Below are positions 14,421 through 17,682 of a DNA stretch of 17,682 bases, piece by piece. This DNA is from CAYGHG01 sp964349515 (GTDB lineage: Bacteria; Oederibacteriota; PGYV01; CAYGHG01), in the NCBI GenBank assembly GCA_964349515.1, contig CAYGHG010000055.1, positions 1 through 17,682 of the forward strand. Direction: 5' to 3'. Within the stretch, counting starts at the first letter, position 1, and every line of letters starts with the position of its first letter. The position numbers were made by a program, and so were the translations under genes. The notes beneath the pieces were generated by a model. That model had not been told where the DNA came from. It saw only the letters and a program-made list of their open reading frames with translations, and did not search any database.

Positions 14421-16805
14421 GTGGAAAAAAACAGTGATTCTATTGAAAATGCGGCGGAACCAAAAGTAAAGGCAAAAGCAAAGGCAAAAGCAAAGAAAAA
14501 ACCGGCAAAAAAAGCAAAGAGCGGCCCCACGAAAGCAATCCTTGTTGAATCCCCCACAAAAATCAAAACCATCAAAAAATTTGTTGACTCATCATATAAA
14601 GTGCTCGCTACAAAGGGGCACATTGTGGATCTTCCGAAAAGCAGGCTGGGAGTTGACATAGAAAATAATTTTGAACCCTCTTATACAGTACTTAAAGACA
14701 AAAAACCGGTACTCAAAGAACTGAAAGAAGAGTTAAAGAGTGTTGACGAGATTTATCTCGCCGCCGACCCTGACAGGGAAGGGGAGGCAATATGCTGGCA
14801 TGTCGCCGCCGAAATCCGGGCGGCGGAAAAAAAGCTGGGGCCCAAAACATTCAAACGCGTTCTTTTCAACGAAATAACCTCGGCTGCGGTTTTAAAATCA
14901 CTTGAGAACCCTATGGAAATAAATGCAAATCTGGTTAATGCGCAGCAGGCCCGCAGGGTTTTAGACAGGCTTGTCGGCTACAAGATAAGCCCCTTTTTGT
15001 GGTCTGCAATAAGAAAGGGGCTCTCCGCAGGACGCGTGCAGTCTGTGGCTTTGAAGCTGATAACAGAACGCCAGGCGGAAATAGACGGATTCAAGCCGGA
15101 GGAGTACTGGTCCATAGAGGCTGTTTTTGAAAAAGACACAAAAGAGGCTTTTAAGGCAAAGCTTGCCGAGATAGAGGGTGTCAGGGTTGACATCAAAGAG
15201 GGCGCTGTTGCCTCGTCAACGGCTGAAGAGATAAAAAGCCGGGAATACAGAGTATCGGAAGTGATAAGACGGGAAAGAAAAAGAAAGCCCTTTCCGCCCT
15301 TTATAACGAGCACGCTGCAGCAGGATGCGGCGAGAAAATTCCGCTACACCGCCCAGAAGACTATGATGATAGCCCAGCAGTTATATGAGGGCATAGAAAT
15401 AGCGGGCGAGGGCCAGGTCGGTTTGATCACATATATGAGGACAGACTCACTGCGCGTATCTGATGAGGCGAGGCTGGAAGCGGAAAAATATATAAAAGAA
15501 AAACTGGGGCCTGAGTTTTATCCCGAAACCCCGAATTTTTACAAGTCAAAAAAATCAGCCCAGGACGCGCACGAGGCCATAAGGCCGTCATCTGTTTTAA
15601 GGTCGCCTGAAGTCATGCGGGGAAGCCTGGACTCGGATCAGTTCAGGGTGTATTCATTAATATGGAAGCGCTTTGTCGCCTCCCAGATGTCGCCTGCAGT
15701 ATTTGACGACACAAAGGCCAAAATAACCGGGGGCAAATACCTCTTTACGGCAAACGGTTCGATTAAAAAGTTTGAAGGATTTCTCGCTGTTTATGCGCCG
15801 GAACAGGACAAAGACGAGCAGCCGAAACCGGACGCCGAAGGTGAAAACGGTGAGATTCCCGAAAAGGATGCAAGGCTGCCTGAACTTACTGAAGGCGAGG
15901 CTGCGGTTTTGGCCGAACTGACCCCTAACCAGCATTTTACCCAGGCACCTCCGGCTTTCTCTGATGCCTCGCTTATTAAGGCGCTTGAAGAAAAGGATAT
16001 AGGAAGGCCCAGCACATATGCACCTATTATCTCTACGCTGGTTTACCGCAAATATATTGAACGCGACAGGGGAAGGTTTAAACCCACCGAGCTCGGGCTG
16101 CTCGTGAGCGGCCTTCTTGCAAGGCATTTCGGTGAAATTATTAATGAAGAATTTACGGCAAAAATGGAGGACGGGCTTGACAGCGTGGAAGCGGGCGAGG
16201 TTGAATGGAAAACCCTTATCGGGGATTTTTACAAAGGATTCAACGAATTGCTAGAAAAGGCAAGGCCCCATATTGAGGATATAAAAAAAGAGATACAGAC
16301 CGAAACAGGAGAGATTTGTGAAAAGTGCGGGGCTAAGATTATTATAAAGTGGGGGCGGTTCGGAAAGTTCCTCGCCTGCGAGCGTTACCCTGAATGCAAA
16401 AATACAAAGCCTGCTGACGGCGGCCCGAAAGAAGAGCCTATGGACGAGAACTGCCCGCAGTGCGGAAAACAGCTGATGATAAAAGCCGGCCCTTACGGCC
16501 GCTATATAGGATGCTCGGGGCACCCTGAGTGTAAATATACGAGGAAGATTCTAAAAAAGACCGGCGTGGCGTGCCCTGATTGCGGCGGCGACATAATAGA
16601 GAGAACATACAAAAAGGTAAAAAAATTCTACGGCTGTTCAAATTATCCGAAATGCAACTTTATGACGTGGGACAGGCCGCTGACGGAGCCGTGCCCAAAA
16701 TGCGCAGCACCTTTTATTGTGGAAAAGAGAAAAAAAGGAAGTATTACGACTTACTGCCTGAAATGCGATTACAAGCTCGAGCAGGCCTCAAGTCAAGATG
16801 AGTGA
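14421..16805 (+). CDS. topA: DNA topoisomerase I (type IA)
   Basis: A 794-residue topoisomerase I that relaxes negative supercoils by a single-strand cut through a tyrosine linkage. Residues 16-34 are a Lys/Ala-rich basic tail encoded by short GCAAA-type repeats, absent from the shortest family members. The Toprim domain starts at about 37, with catalytic Glu43 (LVESPTK) and metal-binding Asp116/Asp118/Glu120 (AADPDREGEA). Active-site Tyr338 is in GLITYMRTDSLRVSDEA. The C-terminus has four Cys4 zinc ribbons: Cys633/636/653/659, Cys678/681/698/704, Cys718/721/739/745 and Cys758/761/779/782. An acidic insert lies at about 461-485. GTG start with AGGAGG 4 nt upstream. The last codons overlap the recombinase gene by 8 nt. 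Confidence 0.97.
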   Translation: MEKNSDSIENAAEPKVKAKAKAKAKKKPAKKAKSGPTKAILVESPTKIKTIKKFVDSSYKVLATKGHIVDLPKSRLGVDIENNFEPSYTVLKDKKPVLKELKEELKSVDEIYLAADPDREGEAICWHVAAEIRAAEKKLGPKTFKRVLFNEITSAAVLKSLENPMEINANLVNAQQARRVLDRLVGYKISPFLWSAIRKGLSAGRVQSVALKLITERQAEIDGFKPEEYWSIEAVFEKDTKEAFKAKLAEIEGVRVDIKEGAVASSTAEEIKSREYRVSEVIRRERKRKPFPPFITSTLQQDAARKFRYTAQKTMMIAQQLYEGIEIAGEGQVGLITYMRTDSLRVSDEARLEAEKYIKEKLGPEFYPETPNFYKSKKSAQDAHEAIRPSSVLRSPEVMRGSLDSDQFRVYSLIWKRFVASQMSPAVFDDTKAKITGGKYLFTANGSIKKFEGFLAVYAPEQDKDEQPKPDAEGENGEIPEKDARLPELTEGEAAVLAELTPNQHFTQAPPAFSDASLIKALEEKDIGRPSTYAPIISTLVYRKYIERDRGRFKPTELGLLVSGLLARHFGEIINEEFTAKMEDGLDSVEAGEVEWKTLIGDFYKGFNELLEKARPHIEDIKKEIQTETGEICEKCGAKIIIKWGRFGKFLACERYPECKNTKPADGGPKEEPMDENCPQCGKQLMIKAGPYGRYIGCSGHPECKYTRKILKKTGVACPDCGGDIIERTYKKVKKFYGCSNYPKCNFMTWDRPLTEPCPKCAAPFIVEKRKKGSITTYCLKCDYKLEQASSQDE
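14459..14494 (+). repeat. 12-nt tandem repeat in the topA 5' end
   Basis: GGCAAAAGCAAA occurs twice exactly (14471-14482 and 14483-14494), preceded by a copy matching at 9 of 12 bases (14459-14470). It encodes the Lys/Ala-rich tail of topoisomerase I, so copy-number change would alter tail length in steps of four residues without a frameshift. Confidence 0.7.
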
Positions 16806-17682
16806 GTTTGAGGAAAAAACAGAAGCTTATTCAAAATATCTGTCGCTGCAGAGAAACTACTCCCGCCACACCGAAATTAACTATACTGCCGACATAAAGC
16901 AGTTTGGAAGCATTACCGGAAATACAATACACGTAAACCCTGATGCAATACGCGGGTATCTTGAAAAGCTTTCAAAGATGAAATACAGCAGAAACTCAGT
17001 CACGCGCAAGGTGATAAGCGTAAGAAATTTTTTTAAATTTCTGGTAAGGACAAAGTCGCTCAAAACAAATCCTTTCAAATACATACTCACCCCGAAAAAC
17101 GAAAAGAAACTGCCTTCATACCTGACAGAGCAGGAAACAGAGGCACTCTTGCGCGCTGCCGAGGGAAGGGATTTTTTAAGCCTGCGGGACAGGGCTATAA
17201 TGGAGCTTTTGTACTCAACCGGCATAAGGGTCAACGAGCTTGCCTCCCTTAATACCCGTGATGTGGATTTTGTTAACGAAGAGATAAAGGTGCTGGGTAA
17301 AGGCTCAAAGGAAAGAATAGTGCCGTCGGGCGAAACAGCGCTTAACATATTAAGGGGATATATCAAGGAGCTTAATAAAATACAGCCTGAAGGGATGTTG
17401 TTTATAAACAAAAACAAAACAAGGCTCACATCCCGAAGTATAGCGAGAATACTAAAAAAATATGCAGGCAAGGCCGGCATAGAAAAAAAAGCCACTCCTC
17501 ACACTCTCAGACATTCCTTTGCCACGCATTTACTGGACAGGGGAGCGGGGTTGCGGGACGTACAGGAAATGCTCGGCCACGCCAACCTCTCCACAACGCA
17601 GATTTACACGCATCTTTCAATTTCAAAACTGAAAAAAGAATATGACAAAGCCCATCCAAGAGCAAGAAAAGACAAGCTATAA
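16798..17682 (+). CDS. xerC: Xer-type tyrosine recombinase
   Basis: A 294-residue protein of the usual Xer length. The N-terminal SAM-like core-binding domain spans about 5-90 and the catalytic domain about 105-280. All tyrosine recombinase active-site residues are present: Arg144 (TGIRVNEL), Lys168 (GKGSKER), His235 and Arg238 (HTLRHSFATHLL), His261 (LGHANLSTT) and nucleophile Tyr270. It probably resolves chromosome dimers at dif with FtsK. The position next to topA and the absence of phage genes favour chromosomal XerC over a phage integrase, though XerC, XerD and single-Xer types cannot be separated here. The ATG overlaps the topA end by 8 nt with no strong ribosome site, implying coupled translation. 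The stop is the last codon of the window. trmFO, often found between topA and xerC, is absent. Confidence 0.93.
   Translation: MSEFEEKTEAYSKYLSLQRNYSRHTEINYTADIKQFGSITGNTIHVNPDAIRGYLEKLSKMKYSRNSVTRKVISVRNFFKFLVRTKSLKTNPFKYILTPKNEKKLPSYLTEQETEALLRAAEGRDFLSLRDRAIMELLYSTGIRVNELASLNTRDVDFVNEEIKVLGKGSKERIVPSGETALNILRGYIKELNKIQPEGMLFINKNKTRLTSRSIARILKKYAGKAGIEKKATPHTLRHSFATHLLDRGAGLRDVQEMLGHANLSTTQIYTHLSISKLKKEYDKAHPRARKDKL

Noticed and set aside
16580..16801. A short plus-strand frame within the zinc-ribbon end of topA
   Set aside because: It overlaps four intact Cys4 motifs of topoisomerase I in another frame and has no supporting family.
16798..17682. Phage integrase or integron/mobile element
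   Set aside because: The recombinase has Xer length and sits in a dprA-topA context. No tRNA attachment site, phage genes or direct repeats are seen.

Overview
The window is a densely packed, single-strand stretch of a bacterial chromosome. All 17 genes read left to right, most junctions overlap or lie within 10 nt, and no gene-free stretch exceeds about 75 nt. Base composition is moderate. Arg AGG and Ile ATA codons are very common, and strong GGAGG-type ribosome sites sit in front of ATG, GTG and TTG starts. The mix of CheC, CheD, CheB and CheW/CheY proteins, an FtsA-like protein with a long C-terminal tail, and dprA-topA-xer order recalls Bacillota, Thermotogota and several uncultured phyla. 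The sequence alone does not allow a firm phylum call. No mobile element, CRISPR array, tRNA or rRNA was seen.

Region 1 (1-13234) is a probable single chemosensory operon. In order it holds: the 3' end of a TPR gene; a CheW with an MshEN-like N-terminal domain; an 18-repeat TPR protein; a PII (GlnB-type) protein; CheY1; CheC1; CheD; a receptor (MCP) with no visible ligand domain; CheW2; CheY2; CheB; CheA; CheC2; and a 699-residue FtsA-like actin-fold protein. CheA, the MCP and the CheWs would form the signalling array. CheY1 and CheY2 are the likely outputs, CheC1 and CheC2 the likely CheY-P phosphatases, and CheB and CheD the receptor adaptation enzymes. No CheR, flagellar or pilus gene is in the window, so the motor or process controlled cannot be read from it.

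Region 2 (13308-17682) is a housekeeping block, dprA-topA-xer, for DNA uptake/processing, supercoil relaxation and chromosome dimer resolution. It follows the chemosensory block after 73 nt with no convincing terminator or promoter. The last gene ends exactly at the window edge.

The most unusual aspect is the set of non-standard parts stitched into the chemosensory operon by 4-nt and 1-nt overlaps. These are a c-di-GMP-domain-like module fused to CheW, a PII protein whose uridylylation tyrosine is replaced by threonine, long TPR scaffolds, a receptor with almost no extracellular loop, and an FtsA-like cytoskeletal protein. Together they suggest an array that reads intracellular state (second messenger, nitrogen/energy) rather than external ligands. 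That is inference from gene context and domain content, not demonstrated function.
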